A stretch of 64,000 bases of DNA from Shewanella sp. ANA-3. Its GTDB lineage: Bacteria; Pseudomonadota; Gammaproteobacteria; Enterobacterales; Shewanellaceae. Position numbers and translations under genes: made by a program. The stretch covers positions 744,001 to 808,000 of the forward strand of contig NC_008577.1 in the NCBI RefSeq assembly GCF_000203935.1, read 5' to 3'. Under the pieces are notes generated by a model. It made no database searches, was not told the origin of the DNA, and worked only from the letters and a program-made list of their open reading frames with translations. Of this stretch, positions 19,015-27,516 are shown piece by piece. Positions within the stretch are counted from its first letter, which is position 1. Every line of letters begins with the position of its first letter.

Positions 19015-19574
19015 TTTTTGACCTCATCTATGCACTGTTCTACGCATATTTTCTGATATTCTTCTAAAAAAAACCATGATTGGTATAGACCTGCTCTAAT
19101 TTTATATGGTCCATACTTGGCCGAACTAGTTACTTTGTTAAAAAAGTTCCACCAATGCCCGGTAAATTCAAAGTATTTACTTGATGGAAGCTTATCTGGA
19201 CGAACCCAGCCAGCTGCCAAAAATTGAAAGAATGAGTCTGAGTCGGGCCAATATGCTCGACTCTTCTTATAAGAAAATGCTTCTTTCCATACTGTATGGA
19301 AAAGATGTGGCGATACTATCGCTATATCTAAATCAGAATCATCGTTAAATTCCCCATATCGACGACTGGGTTTTATACTAAAGCCCATTTTACCTGAACC
19401 AACCAGCACCACATCATTGAAATCAATATTTAGATAAGAACAGATCTCTTCTTTTAGTTCATAGACCATGTCCTCACAGAGGATTTTACTCTGACCATTA
19501 AAAACATGCTTACGCACAATCTGAAGGCTGCTGAGTTTTGTTAAGTCAGCTTTGAAATCTTCCATATTCTCCAT
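19011..19574 (-). CDS. Nucleotidyltransferase-fold protein paired with DUF262
   Basis: 187 residues. The DNA polymerase beta-like nucleotidyltransferase core is visible as VGSGKMGFS followed by a basic stretch and the metal-binding DDSDLDIAIVS near residues 77–87. No clear HEPN or MNT partner motif is present, and it is shorter than cyclic-oligonucleotide synthases of CBASS. A good ribosome site (AAGGAT) precedes the ATG. It is translationally coupled to the DUF262 gene and equally AT-rich. Likely modifies a nucleic acid or protein by nucleotide transfer; substrate unknown. Confidence 0.72.
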   Translation of the reverse strand: MENMEDFKADLTKLSSLQIVRKHVFNGQSKILCEDMVYELKEEICSYLNIDFNDVVLVGSGKMGFSIKPSRRYGEFNDDSDLDIAIVSPHLFHTVWKEAFSYKKSRAYWPDSDSFFQFLAAGWVRPDKLPSSKYFEFTGHWWNFFNKVTSSAKYGPYKIRAGLYQSWFFLEEYQKICVEQCIDEVKK

Positions 19575-19690
19575 TTTTATCCTTCCTAAACTACTTTTTA
19601 TTAGTGCATGTGTGCGTTTATCTCATTATTTTTTTCATGGTTTAAACCTTTACCTTTAAAATGTAACTGAGAGCAAATTTTCACCAACTT

Positions 19691-20680
19691 TTAAATCACT
19701 TCTGAGCTATGACTGCAATCTTGGCACCGTAGTGTATAGCTATCTTTTGCCTTGATTACTCTTGTTTGTCTGCTTTGGCACTCTGGGCATGCTTGTTTCA
19801 TTGGCGTGTTTTTGGTGCATTGATTGCATTTTATGTAGTAACCAAACTTACCGTACATCGGGGTGTAGTTTGTTGATTCGCCACAATGTTTGCAGCGAAG
19901 GATGCTGTTAGTTGTGGGTTGTGCTATTGCAGGGTTTTTCGCTTCCGCCACTTTGTTAACGGCAAAGGAGGCAACAGGTTCTTTGACTTGTGGTGTTTGT
20001 ACGGACGTTATTTCACTCGTAGCTTGAGATGGGTCTAGATGGCGATCGATTAAGAACTTAGCGATTGAATTCAGTTCTTCTTGATTAAAGTCTGGACGGG
20101 TATCACTCACATTAATAATTCGGAAGAATTTGCTTTTAAGATTCATGATCTTTTCAAGCTTCTCGACTAAAAACTCTGTCTTAACTAACTGCTCTGAAAC
20201 TGCCGCAGGCATCGTTTCTCTATTGATCACGGCATCGCTTGAGACCGCGCATAAATGATCCCAGCAACGCATACCGAAACCTTGCTGTTTTATCCCGAGT
20301 AACTTACCGAGAATTTCACTTCGATGCTGTTTTAGCATCTCTTTAAGCAGCGATTGTTGCAGTTCAACTTGCTTAATTGGTGATGGCATACCAAACCAGT
20401 TATTGCCGTGACTGCGAGTCCATTCGCCATGTTGGTTTACATCCACATGACCTTTTATGCTTTTAGACTCAATTAAAACAAAGCCGTATGGATAAATAAT
20501 TAAGTGATCAATTTGAGCTGTTTCGCCGTTAAAGGTGAATCGAAAATCATTGATAACGAGTACTTCTGGATGATCTTTGAAAGCGCGGCGCAGATAAAAG
20601 GCAACATCCTGTTCTTGTTTTTGACCCGCAATAGTTTGTGGTGTTTGGGTATTTTGCAGTGTTTTAGTTTTTAGAATCAT
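19691..20680 (-). CDS. NERD-domain protein with C-terminal zinc ribbons
   Basis: 329 residues. The N-terminal NERD (nuclease-related) domain shows INDFRFTFNGETAQIDHLII and GFVLIESKSIKGHV, matching the D-h-h and E-x-K pattern of restriction-like nucleases. A variable linker leads to cysteine pairs RCKHCGES, IKCNQCTK, CPECQSR and RCQDCSH, i.e. two zinc ribbons of the topoisomerase I type. It is transcribed ahead of the nucleotidyltransferase–DUF262 pair with a 116-bp gap, all inside the repeat-flanked island. It may cleave or bind DNA; no activity is proven. Confidence 0.78.
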   Translation of the reverse strand: MILKTKTLQNTQTPQTIAGQKQEQDVAFYLRRAFKDHPEVLVINDFRFTFNGETAQIDHLIIYPYGFVLIESKSIKGHVDVNQHGEWTRSHGNNWFGMPSPIKQVELQQSLLKEMLKQHRSEILGKLLGIKQQGFGMRCWDHLCAVSSDAVINRETMPAAVSEQLVKTEFLVEKLEKIMNLKSKFFRIINVSDTRPDFNQEELNSIAKFLIDRHLDPSQATSEITSVQTPQVKEPVASFAVNKVAEAKNPAIAQPTTNSILRCKHCGESTNYTPMYGKFGYYIKCNQCTKNTPMKQACPECQSRQTRVIKAKDSYTLRCQDCSHSSEVI

Positions 20681-20823
20681 TTATCAACAGCGTCCATTCA
20701 TAACTTGATAATAATCGGTTTCATAATACCCACTGTGCCATTGAAAGATAAAGATAAAAATCGCTAAAGGTTAACGTTGATCAATGATGGGAAAGTGCAA
20801 ATCTTTGGAGATTTACAGTCAAC

Positions 20824-21171
20824 ACAGAAGTTACAGAATACACCATCCCCTCGGAGTTGCCGCAGGGCATTTGCGTTCGTTGCGTGAGCGAGGCATGGAT
20901 GCCGAGATAGCGTCAGTCGAATCAGGGACGAGCGTCTGACGCGATAGCATAAGAACGCTTAATGCCCAAGGGGCTTTCAACTCCGTTAGGGGCGTCTTGG
21001 AGCATCCAAGGGCGAAGGCCAGCGGCCGTTTTGAGCGCGAGATAGGGATATCGAGCTGGCAGCTTAACATGGACGTTTTTGATAGGACGAGCAGTCCTCC
21101 TTGGTCGACTCTTTATTAAAAATCAGGGGGTGAAGCCCCACGACTTTGATTCACCTCGGCCGTTAGGCCGC
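20824..21171 (-). repeat. Island-flanking repeat, right copy (inverted)
   Basis: About 350 bp in the opposite orientation to the copy at 17713. It carries the same blocks in the same order but has longer, different spacer stretches, including a palindrome-rich part around 20875–20960. Together the two copies place the NERD, nucleotidyltransferase and DUF262 genes between large inverted repeats. Confidence 0.8.
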
Positions 21172-21224
21172 AATTTCTTCAGCGGTAAAGCCGCATAAAA
21201 CTCAAATGTCGCATTCTGCGATAA

Positions 21225-21253
21225 CAAAAAAGCCACTGTGGTCAGTGGCTTTT
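21225..21253 (-). terminator. Intrinsic terminator of fbp
   Basis: AAAAAAGCCACTG and CAGTGGCTTTT form a stem just downstream of the fbp stop, with a T tract on the minus strand from the A run. Confidence 0.82.
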
Positions 21254-21287
21254 ATCTGAAAAAAAATCAAAGCTTAAGCGATTCGGC

Positions 21288-22280
21288 TTAGTCTAGACTT
21301 GGTTCTTCACTGTAATCCAAACCATGGTAGCTTAGGCAAGCGTCTACTTCATTGGCGCTACCTAGGATAACTGCAACGCGTTGGTGAATTTGCGTTGGTT
21401 GAATATCCAAAATGGTTTCATAACCCGTAGAGGCTTTACCGCCAGCTTGCTCGACTAAAAGGGCCATTGGGTTGGCTTCGTACATTAAACGCAGCTTGTA
21501 TGGCTTTTTCGGATCTTTATTGTCGGTTGGATAAGTAAAGATACCGCCGCGAGAAAGTACGCGGTGCACGTCACCGACCATGGCGGCAATCCAGCGCATG
21601 TTGAAGGATTTTTCGCGCGGGCCAATTTTGCCTAGCAGTAAATCGGCGATGTAGGTCTGCATTGGCGCTTCCCAAAAACGTTGGTTCGACATGTTAATGG
21701 CGAACTCTTGGGTGTCTGGGCTGATGCTCATGGCCGCGTTGGTCAGTAAAAATTCGTTGGTTTCTGGGTGCAGGGTAAAGAGTTGCACGCCTTGGCCTGT
21801 GGTGAGGGCGAGCATGGTTGATGGGCCGTAGAGCACATAACCTGCGGCTAACTGATTGCGACCCGATTGCAAAAAGCTTGTTTCAGTCAACTCGCCCTGT
21901 GGGGCGGGCAGAACAGAGAAAATCGTGCCGACCAGTGAGTTGATATCGATATTCGATGAACCATCTAAAGGGTCGAAACATACCAGATATTGACCATTGG
22001 CGCAGACTTCAACCACATGATCTTCTTCCTCAGAGGCTAAGCCGCGCACTGTGCCGTCGGCTTTTAATGCATCTTTGAGCATATCGTTGGTAATGATATC
22101 CAGTTTTTTCTGGGTTTCACCTTGCACGTTTTCCTGTTCGGTCGCGCCTAACACACCGGCTAAGGCACCATGGCGCACGGCATGGCTGATGGCTTTGGAG
22201 GTGTCGGCTAAGGTCAAAATCAGTTGCGAGAGGGATTCGTTCACTGCCTTTGAGGTTAAGTGCTGGGCAAGAGTCTGCAT
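21288..22280 (-). CDS. fbp: Fructose-1,6-bisphosphatase class I
   Basis: Gluconeogenic enzyme that hydrolyses fructose 1,6-bisphosphate to fructose 6-phosphate in the cytosol. The 330 residues match the usual ~332. Diagnostic segments include the metal-binding [26 protein letters not shown], and the sugar-phosphate-binding [19 protein letters not shown]. Single-gene unit with its own terminator; it is the core gene on the right of the island. Confidence 0.96.
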   Translation of the reverse strand: MQTLAQHLTSKAVNESLSQLILTLADTSKAISHAVRHGALAGVLGATEQENVQGETQKKLDIITNDMLKDALKADGTVRGLASEEEDHVVEVCANGQYLVCFDPLDGSSNIDINSLVGTIFSVLPAPQGELTETSFLQSGRNQLAAGYVLYGPSTMLALTTGQGVQLFTLHPETNEFLLTNAAMSISPDTQEFAINMSNQRFWEAPMQTYIADLLLGKIGPREKSFNMRWIAAMVGDVHRVLSRGGIFTYPTDNKDPKKPYKLRLMYEANPMALLVEQAGGKASTGYETILDIQPTQIHQRVAVILGSANEVDACLSYHGLDYSEEPSLD

Positions 22281-22576
22281 GTTAGGTCCTTTAGGGGTTC
22301 AACATTGAGGTCAATTTCATTATTTGCCGCGAATAATAACTCAGTTAGTCGACAATTTCAGCGATGTTGCTGTGGGTTTTAATCAAATTAAGCCAAGAGG
22401 GTTATCCCTTTGTGCCAGGCTGAGTGGGTTATCGTGAAAATTGAGCTAACCGCAGGGGTTTGCCTGCTAATTTGTATCTGTATATTGCCTGCGCTTTTTA
22501 TTTAGGCTTTGCCTTGGCACAATGACGGCAGTTTTTGATCGCCACCTAAAGGCGAATATGCTTCCAAGGAATAATA

Positions 22577-24868
22577 ATGACTAAAAATGGGTTAGCTTCT
22601 TCCCTGCGCTCGGTGACATTGGGCGCCTCATCTCTACTGATAGCGAGTCAACTGGCCATGGTTTCTAGCGCGATATTTACCCCCGCCTATGCGCTTGAGG
22701 GCGGCACAACGCCGCTGACTATCGAGCGCATGAATGCGTCGCCTGCCTTGGCGGGCACGAGTCCCCGAGGATTAAAATTATCCCCCGATGGTCAAAGGGT
22801 GACCTATCTTGCGGGACGTAAAGACAACCAAAATTTTTACGATCTCTGGCAGATGGACGTGAAGACGGGCGAATCTAGCCTGTTGCTAAACGCCGATAAG
22901 CTGGCGAGCAATGAGTTATCCGATGAAGAAAAGGCCCGCCGCGAGCGCCAACGTATTTATGGCGAAGGCATTATGGAATATTTCTGGGCCGACGATAGCA
23001 AGGCGCTGTTGATCCCTGCCTCGGGTAATCTGTATTACTTCTCCTTAGCGGATAACAGCGTTAGCCAACTGCCGATAGGCGAGGGCTTTGCCACCGATGC
23101 TCGCCTATCGCCCAAGGGGAATTTTGTGTCCTTCGTGCGGGACCAAAATCTGTATGTGCTCAATTTAGCGACTAAAAAGCTTGAGGCCATGACTACAGAC
23201 GGTGGCGGCGCGATTAAAAATGCCATGGCGGAATTTGTTGCCCAGGAAGAAATGGATCGTATGACGGGTTACTGGTGGGCGCCCGATGAATCGGCCATCG
23301 CCTTTACCCGTATCGATGAGTCGGGCGTTGAGTTGGCCACCCGCAATGAAATCTACGCCGATGGCATTAAGCTTACCGAGCAGCGTTATCCGGCTGCGGG
23401 TAAAAACAATGTCGAGATCCAACTGGGTGTTGTGACCCTTAAGAATAAAGCCATCAATTGGGTCACCTTAAGCGATGATAAAAATAAAGATATTTACTTG
23501 CCTCGCGTCGATTGGTTGCCGGATAGCAAGCACTTATCCTTCCAGTGGCAGAGCCGCGATCAACAAAAATTAGACCTGCAACTGGTGGCTCTCGATGCGC
23601 TGACCAAGCCGAAAACCTTAGTCAAAGAGCGTAGCGATGCTTGGGTGAATCTTAACAATGACCTGCACTTCTTAAAGCAACAATCGGCGTTTATCTGGGC
23701 CTCGGAGCGTGACGGCTTTAATCATCTGTATTTGTTTGACCTAAAAGGTAAGCTGAAGACGCAATTGACCAAGGGCAATTGGGCGGTCGATGAGCTGGAA
23801 TATATTGATGAAACCGCAGGTTGGGTGTATTTCACTGGCCGCAAAGATACCCCTATCGAAAAACACCTCTACCGTGTGCCGTTAGCGGGTGGCAAGGTTG
23901 AGCGCGTGAGCAGCGAGGCGGGGATGCACAATCCGGTATTTGCCGATAATCAAAGCGTGTATCTAGATTATTTCAATAGCTTATCTCAGCCACCACAGAT
24001 CAGTTTGCACGGCGATAAGGGCCAACATCTGGCGTGGGTAGAGCAGAACCAAGTCAAAGCGGGCCATCCTCTGTATGACTATGCTGGCCTTTGGCAATTA
24101 CCAGAGTTTAAAGAGCTTAAGGCGGAAGACGGACAAGTCCTGCAAACGCGCCTCTTTAAACCCATGCCCTTCGATGCGAGCAAAAAGTATCCGGTAGTCG
24201 TACGTGTTTATGGCGGCCCGCATGCGCAATTGGTTACCAATAGCTGGAGTGAGCAGGATTACTTTACCCAATACTTAGTGCAACAAGGTTATGTGGTATT
24301 TCAACTGGATAACCGTGGCAGCGCCCACAGAGGCACCCAGTTCGAGCAAGTGATTTACCGTCACTTGGGTGAAGCGGAGGTGAACGACCAAAAGGTTGGC
24401 GTCGATTATCTGCGCAGCTTGCCCTTTGTCGATAGCAACAACGTGGCGATTTATGGCCACAGCTACGGCGGTTATATGGCCTTGATGAGCCTGTTTAAGG
24501 CGCCGGATTACTTTAAGGCGGCGATTTCGGGCGCGCCCGTCACAGATTGGCGTTTGTACGACACTCACTACACCGAGCGTTATCTCGCCCATCCGGCGAA
24601 TAATGAACAAGGTTACGAAGCCAGTAGCGTGTTCCCCTATGTGAAAAACTACCAGTCGGGGCTGTTGATGTACCACGGCATGGCCGACGATAACGTGTTG
24701 TTTGAAAACAGCACTCGCGTGTACAAGGCGTTGCAGGACGAAGGCAAACTGTTCCAGATGATTGATTATCCTGGCTCTAAGCATTCGATGCGCGGTGAAA
24801 AAGTGCGTAATCACTTATATCGCTCGCTGGCGGATTTCCTCGATAGACAGCTTAAAAGCGGCGAATAA
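22577..24868 (+). CDS. Dipeptidyl peptidase IV-like serine peptidase (S9B)
   Basis: 763-residue exported prolyl-type peptidase expected to release N-terminal Xaa-Pro dipeptides. A signal peptide covers the first ~40 residues (ending near AYALEG). Residues of about 60–480 form the DPP-IV N-terminal beta-propeller region, and the C-terminal alpha/beta-hydrolase domain holds the triad: Ser in GHSYGGYMA, Asp in MADDNVLFEN, His in GSKHSMRG. The double-Glu motif that binds the substrate amino end is plausible in FVAQEEMDRMTGYWW. Start has AAGGA upstream. Divergent from fbp. Confidence 0.9.
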   Translation: MTKNGLASSLRSVTLGASSLLIASQLAMVSSAIFTPAYALEGGTTPLTIERMNASPALAGTSPRGLKLSPDGQRVTYLAGRKDNQNFYDLWQMDVKTGESSLLLNADKLASNELSDEEKARRERQRIYGEGIMEYFWADDSKALLIPASGNLYYFSLADNSVSQLPIGEGFATDARLSPKGNFVSFVRDQNLYVLNLATKKLEAMTTDGGGAIKNAMAEFVAQEEMDRMTGYWWAPDESAIAFTRIDESGVELATRNEIYADGIKLTEQRYPAAGKNNVEIQLGVVTLKNKAINWVTLSDDKNKDIYLPRVDWLPDSKHLSFQWQSRDQQKLDLQLVALDALTKPKTLVKERSDAWVNLNNDLHFLKQQSAFIWASERDGFNHLYLFDLKGKLKTQLTKGNWAVDELEYIDETAGWVYFTGRKDTPIEKHLYRVPLAGGKVERVSSEAGMHNPVFADNQSVYLDYFNSLSQPPQISLHGDKGQHLAWVEQNQVKAGHPLYDYAGLWQLPEFKELKAEDGQVLQTRLFKPMPFDASKKYPVVVRVYGGPHAQLVTNSWSEQDYFTQYLVQQGYVVFQLDNRGSAHRGTQFEQVIYRHLGEAEVNDQKVGVDYLRSLPFVDSNNVAIYGHSYGGYMALMSLFKAPDYFKAAISGAPVTDWRLYDTHYTERYLAHPANNEQGYEASSVFPYVKNYQSGLLMYHGMADDNVLFENSTRVYKALQDEGKLFQMIDYPGSKHSMRGEKVRNHLYRSLADFLDRQLKSGE

Positions 24869-24929
24869 CCCACAGCAGAGCGCTGTTTAACCAAGCGTAT
24901 GCAGTTAATCTAACGCATGCAGTTATCCA

Positions 24930-24961
24930 AGAGTGAGGTTAACACCTCACTCTTTTTTTTA
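24930..24961 (+). terminator. Terminator of the DPP-IV-like gene
   Basis: AGAGTGAGGT pairs with ACCTCACTCT around a short TAAC-type loop and is followed by nine T residues. Confidence 0.9.
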
Positions 24962-25166
24962 CGCGGTATTTGGCTAATACCTTAGCTACCACCTTAGCTA
25001 ATAGCTGAGTTAAGGCTGTGGATAGCACTTGGTCGTGAGTAAGGGCTCCATTCCAATTGATACGCTTAAAGTTTGCGATGGCTGTTTAAGTGTGGCTATT
25101 CAAGTTTAGCTACTCAAGTTTGGCGGGGTGATAAAGCGGGGCAGAGGGTTTGCCATATTGCTGAGA

Positions 25167-25200
25167 TAAAAAAACCAGATCCGAGGATCTGGTTTTTATT
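25167..25200 (-). terminator. Terminator of arcA
   Basis: AAACCAGATCC pairs with GGATCTGGTTT; the A run at 25167 becomes a T tract on the minus strand just past arcA. Confidence 0.88.
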
Positions 25201-25220
25201 ATTCAAACGGACTTAGAAGA

Positions 25221-25937
25221 TTAGTCTTCTAAGTTACCGCAGAAACGGTAGCCTTCACCGTGGATCGTTGCGATGATTTCTGGCGTATCTGGCAAGCTTT
25301 CGAAGTGCTTACGGATACGACGGATAGTTACGTCAACAGTACGGTCGTGTGGCTTTAACTCACGGCCAGTCATCTTCATCAGCAGATCGGCACGAGTTAA
25401 GATTTTGCCTGGGTTTTCAACAAAGTGCAGCATAGCGCGGAATTCGCTACGTGGCAGTTTGTAAGATTCACCCTGTGGGCTCACCAGAGAACGGCTATTG
25501 ATCTCTAGGCTCCAATCGTTGAAACGGTAGTACTCGACAGAGCTCTTTTCTTCGACTTCGTTACCAGCGCTATTCACACGAGTCAGAAGGTTGCGAGCAC
25601 GAATCGTCAATTCACGTGGGTTGAACGGCTTGGTAATATAATCGTCCGCGCCAATTTCAAGTCCAAGGATTTTGTCGACTTCGTTGTCACGGCCTGTCAG
25701 GAAGATCAGACCGATGTTGTTGATTTCACGTAATTCACGTGCCAACAACAGACCGTTTTTACCTGGTAGGTTAATGTCCATAACCACTAGGTTAATTTTG
25801 TTTTCCTGCATAGCCTTATGCATTTCTGCGCCATCATTGGCCTCAGTTACCACATACCCTTCTGCCTCGAAAATACTTCTCAGCGTGTTACGGGTAACGG
25901 CTTCATCTTCAACGATCAGAATGTGCGGATTTTGCAT
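25221..25937 (-). CDS. arcA: Aerobic respiration control response regulator ArcA
   Basis: Global redox regulator of the OmpR family, 238 residues as usual. Receiver domain: acidic pocket IVEDE, phospho-acceptor Asp54 in [12 protein letters not shown], Thr/Lys in DYITKPF. The C-terminal winged helix includes [21 protein letters not shown]. Gene stands alone with a long 5' region. Shewanella separates the sensor functions (ArcS, HptA) from arcA, and no sensor is encoded nearby here either. Confidence 0.96.
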   Translation of the reverse strand: MQNPHILIVEDEAVTRNTLRSIFEAEGYVVTEANDGAEMHKAMQENKINLVVMDINLPGKNGLLLARELREINNIGLIFLTGRDNEVDKILGLEIGADDYITKPFNPRELTIRARNLLTRVNSAGNEVEEKSSVEYYRFNDWSLEINSRSLVSPQGESYKLPRSEFRAMLHFVENPGKILTRADLLMKMTGRELKPHDRTVDVTIRRIRKHFESLPDTPEIIATIHGEGYRFCGNLED

Positions 25938-26523
25938 ATTAATTACCTAAATTTTAACCAATTTTATTCTAACCATAAGGACCGCTTACATCGGATCCTT
26001 ATATTCATAAAATGTTGATACTTCCTCTAACTGCTCTGTGCTTCAAAGGAAAGATCTTTACGGCGACACATCAGGATGTATATAAAGTGCACGTTTAAAG
26101 TGTAATACGATAAAACGTAACCAGTATCAACTTCGATAAGCAATAGTTATAAATAGTTCCTTAACTATTGTTTTTTTTAAAATGTTTAAATGATAACTCA
26201 AATGTAGAACACATTTTAAAAGATGTCTGGCCAGATTAGGGTGATTTCGCAGAGGAATCTAACAAACCCTTGTCAAGATTAAGCAAACTTAATGTTATCT
26301 GCTTAACTAGCCAATGGCGTCATTGTACTCGTTTTAGGCATTTGTTAACAAATGAAATGTTAACAAATTTCTGGTTGAGGCCCTGATTTACCATGATATT
26401 TACTTTAGTCATTGATTAGTATAACTAATGTATTTTTGATTCTTGTGAGCCAGTTCACGCCTCTTTGGATTTTTGAGGCGCTCTGCTACACTAACCCGGG
26501 TTCATTTTTCGACTAGACTACCA
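25938..26523. other. Long AT-rich region upstream of arcA
   Basis: About 585 bp between divergent arcA and the DUF3293 gene. It has A/T runs, a direct repeat of TGTTAACAAAT at 26343 and 26358, and a CRP-like site at 26444. Length suggests several arcA promoters, but none can be fixed by eye. Confidence 0.5.
26444..26459. promoter_or_regulatory. CRP-like site upstream of the DUF3293 gene
   Basis: TGTGA-GCCAGT-TCACG matches TGTGA-N6-TCACA at nine of ten positions. It is 65 bp upstream of the ATG at 26524. Confidence 0.5.
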
Positions 26524-26958
26524 ATGGACAACATGACTCAAGATTTGTGGCAGCATTACCAGAAGCCGTTGTTTTTGCTTACTCAAGCATTATCCTGTGA
26601 TTTTTCCTTTGCTGTAATTACCGCCCATAATCCCGCTTCAACCCTCCTCAGTCCCAGCCAAAACCGTTTACTCGACCGCCAACTTCTCCGTGATATTGAA
26701 TTATTAGGCAGCCCCTATCGTGCAATGGTGGGCGCATCGCCAGATTTATCCCATATGGAAAAGAGCTGGGCGGTGTTTGTCGACAGAAGCATGGCGCTGC
26801 AGCTAGGGAAAAAGTTTAATCAATATGCCATCTATATGGTGGAAAAGGGTGAGGTGAGTTTAGTGCCTTGCACCTTAACCGGGCATGATGAAGTGTGTTT
26901 AGGCCTGTTTAATGATCACGTGCGTTTGGTGTACGAACTGCCTGATCTAGCGACCTAA
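26524..26958 (+). CDS. DUF3293-family protein
   Basis: 144-residue cytosolic protein with the DUF3293 pattern: FAVITAHNPAS near the N-terminus, a middle region ending SWAVF, and a C-terminal FNQYAIYMVEKG. Function is not known. I start at the ATG at 26524 (MDNMTQDLW) because the upstream TTG at 26473 falls within the likely promoter; an ATG three codons later is also possible. Monocistronic, divergent from arcA. Confidence 0.75.
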   Translation: MDNMTQDLWQHYQKPLFLLTQALSCDFSFAVITAHNPASTLLSPSQNRLLDRQLLRDIELLGSPYRAMVGASPDLSHMEKSWAVFVDRSMALQLGKKFNQYAIYMVEKGEVSLVPCTLTGHDEVCLGLFNDHVRLVYELPDLAT

Positions 26959-27516
26959 CCCGCGAGTTTATTACTATTTTTCTTATCCGGCTTTGCCTGT
27001 AAAGGGCAAGGCTAGGTCAGTTATTTTTTGATCCTGTTAATGCCTGCATGATACCTCGCCGCCATTTTTTGCTTTGGCTTTACCGCTAAATTGCTCATTG
27101 TTTTTAAAAGCGTTTATTGAATTTGTTTATGCGATGTGAAATTAGCATTGACTTCATTAGGGGTTTATTGCTACTTTTTTCGTCCTTTTCCGGCGGAAAG
27201 GAACAGAAGAGGAGCGTTAACTAGGTAGTCAGTCAGAGGAGCACAAACTCCAGCGATGATTGATGAGGGAGATTAACGCCGAGGCATAGATGTGGTTGCT
27301 GCATGTTTATGTCGGTCGCTTAGGCTGAATCCTAACGATTGTCACCTGTAATTGGTGGAGAGCTTCTGGTGACGATTGCTGTTTCCCTTCTATTGGGGTG
27401 CGTATCATTGAGCACCAGGCTCTTCGAACGAAGTTGGTTCGGAGCGTAATCATGTTAGTTAATCAAGATCTTATCCTAGTTTGTGCCGTGTCTTCTGCTT
27501 CTGCGGAGGTACGATA
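26959..27516. other. Leader region of lysC
   Basis: 558 bp without a gene. The first 240 bp carry a possible GC hairpin (CCGGCTTTGCC) and AT-rich promoter sequence; 27203–27370 is a lysine riboswitch; the remainder to the ATG at 27517 holds a GGTGC/GCACC hairpin but no clear T tract. Confidence 0.6.
27203..27370 (+). promoter_or_regulatory. Lysine riboswitch (L box) of lysC
   Basis: Closing stem CAGAAG (27204–27209) with CTTCTG (27363–27368), then conserved L-box landmarks in order: AGAGGAGCG, TCAGAGGAGC, GCCGAGGCAT, GGCTGAATCC, GATTGTCACC and GGTGGAGAGCTTCTGG. These align by eye with the E. coli lysC leader. Lysine binding is expected to reduce lysC expression. No intrinsic terminator follows clearly, so control may be at translation or by Rho. 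Confidence 0.88.

Larger units (their letters stand above)
20681..21287. other. Region between the NERD gene and fbp
   Basis: Holds the promoter side of the NERD operon (20681–20820), the right flanking repeat (20824–21171), a GCGGTAAAGCCGC palindrome at 21182, and the fbp terminator at 21225. Short open frames inside the repeat look spurious. Confidence 0.6.
24869..25220. other. Intergenic region between convergent genes
   Basis: Contains two intrinsic terminators, one per gene. Between them are short imperfect repeats of TTAGCTA-type and TTCAAGTTTAGC-type sequence with no gene or operator that I can support. Confidence 0.5.

Noticed and set aside
20831..21070. 79-codon frame in the right repeat
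   Set aside because: Runs across the repeat blocks and is not kept in the left copy.
26343..26368. TGTTAACAAAT direct repeat as an ArcA box
   Set aside because: The 15-bp period does not match the usual ~11-bp ArcA spacing; left as an observation only.
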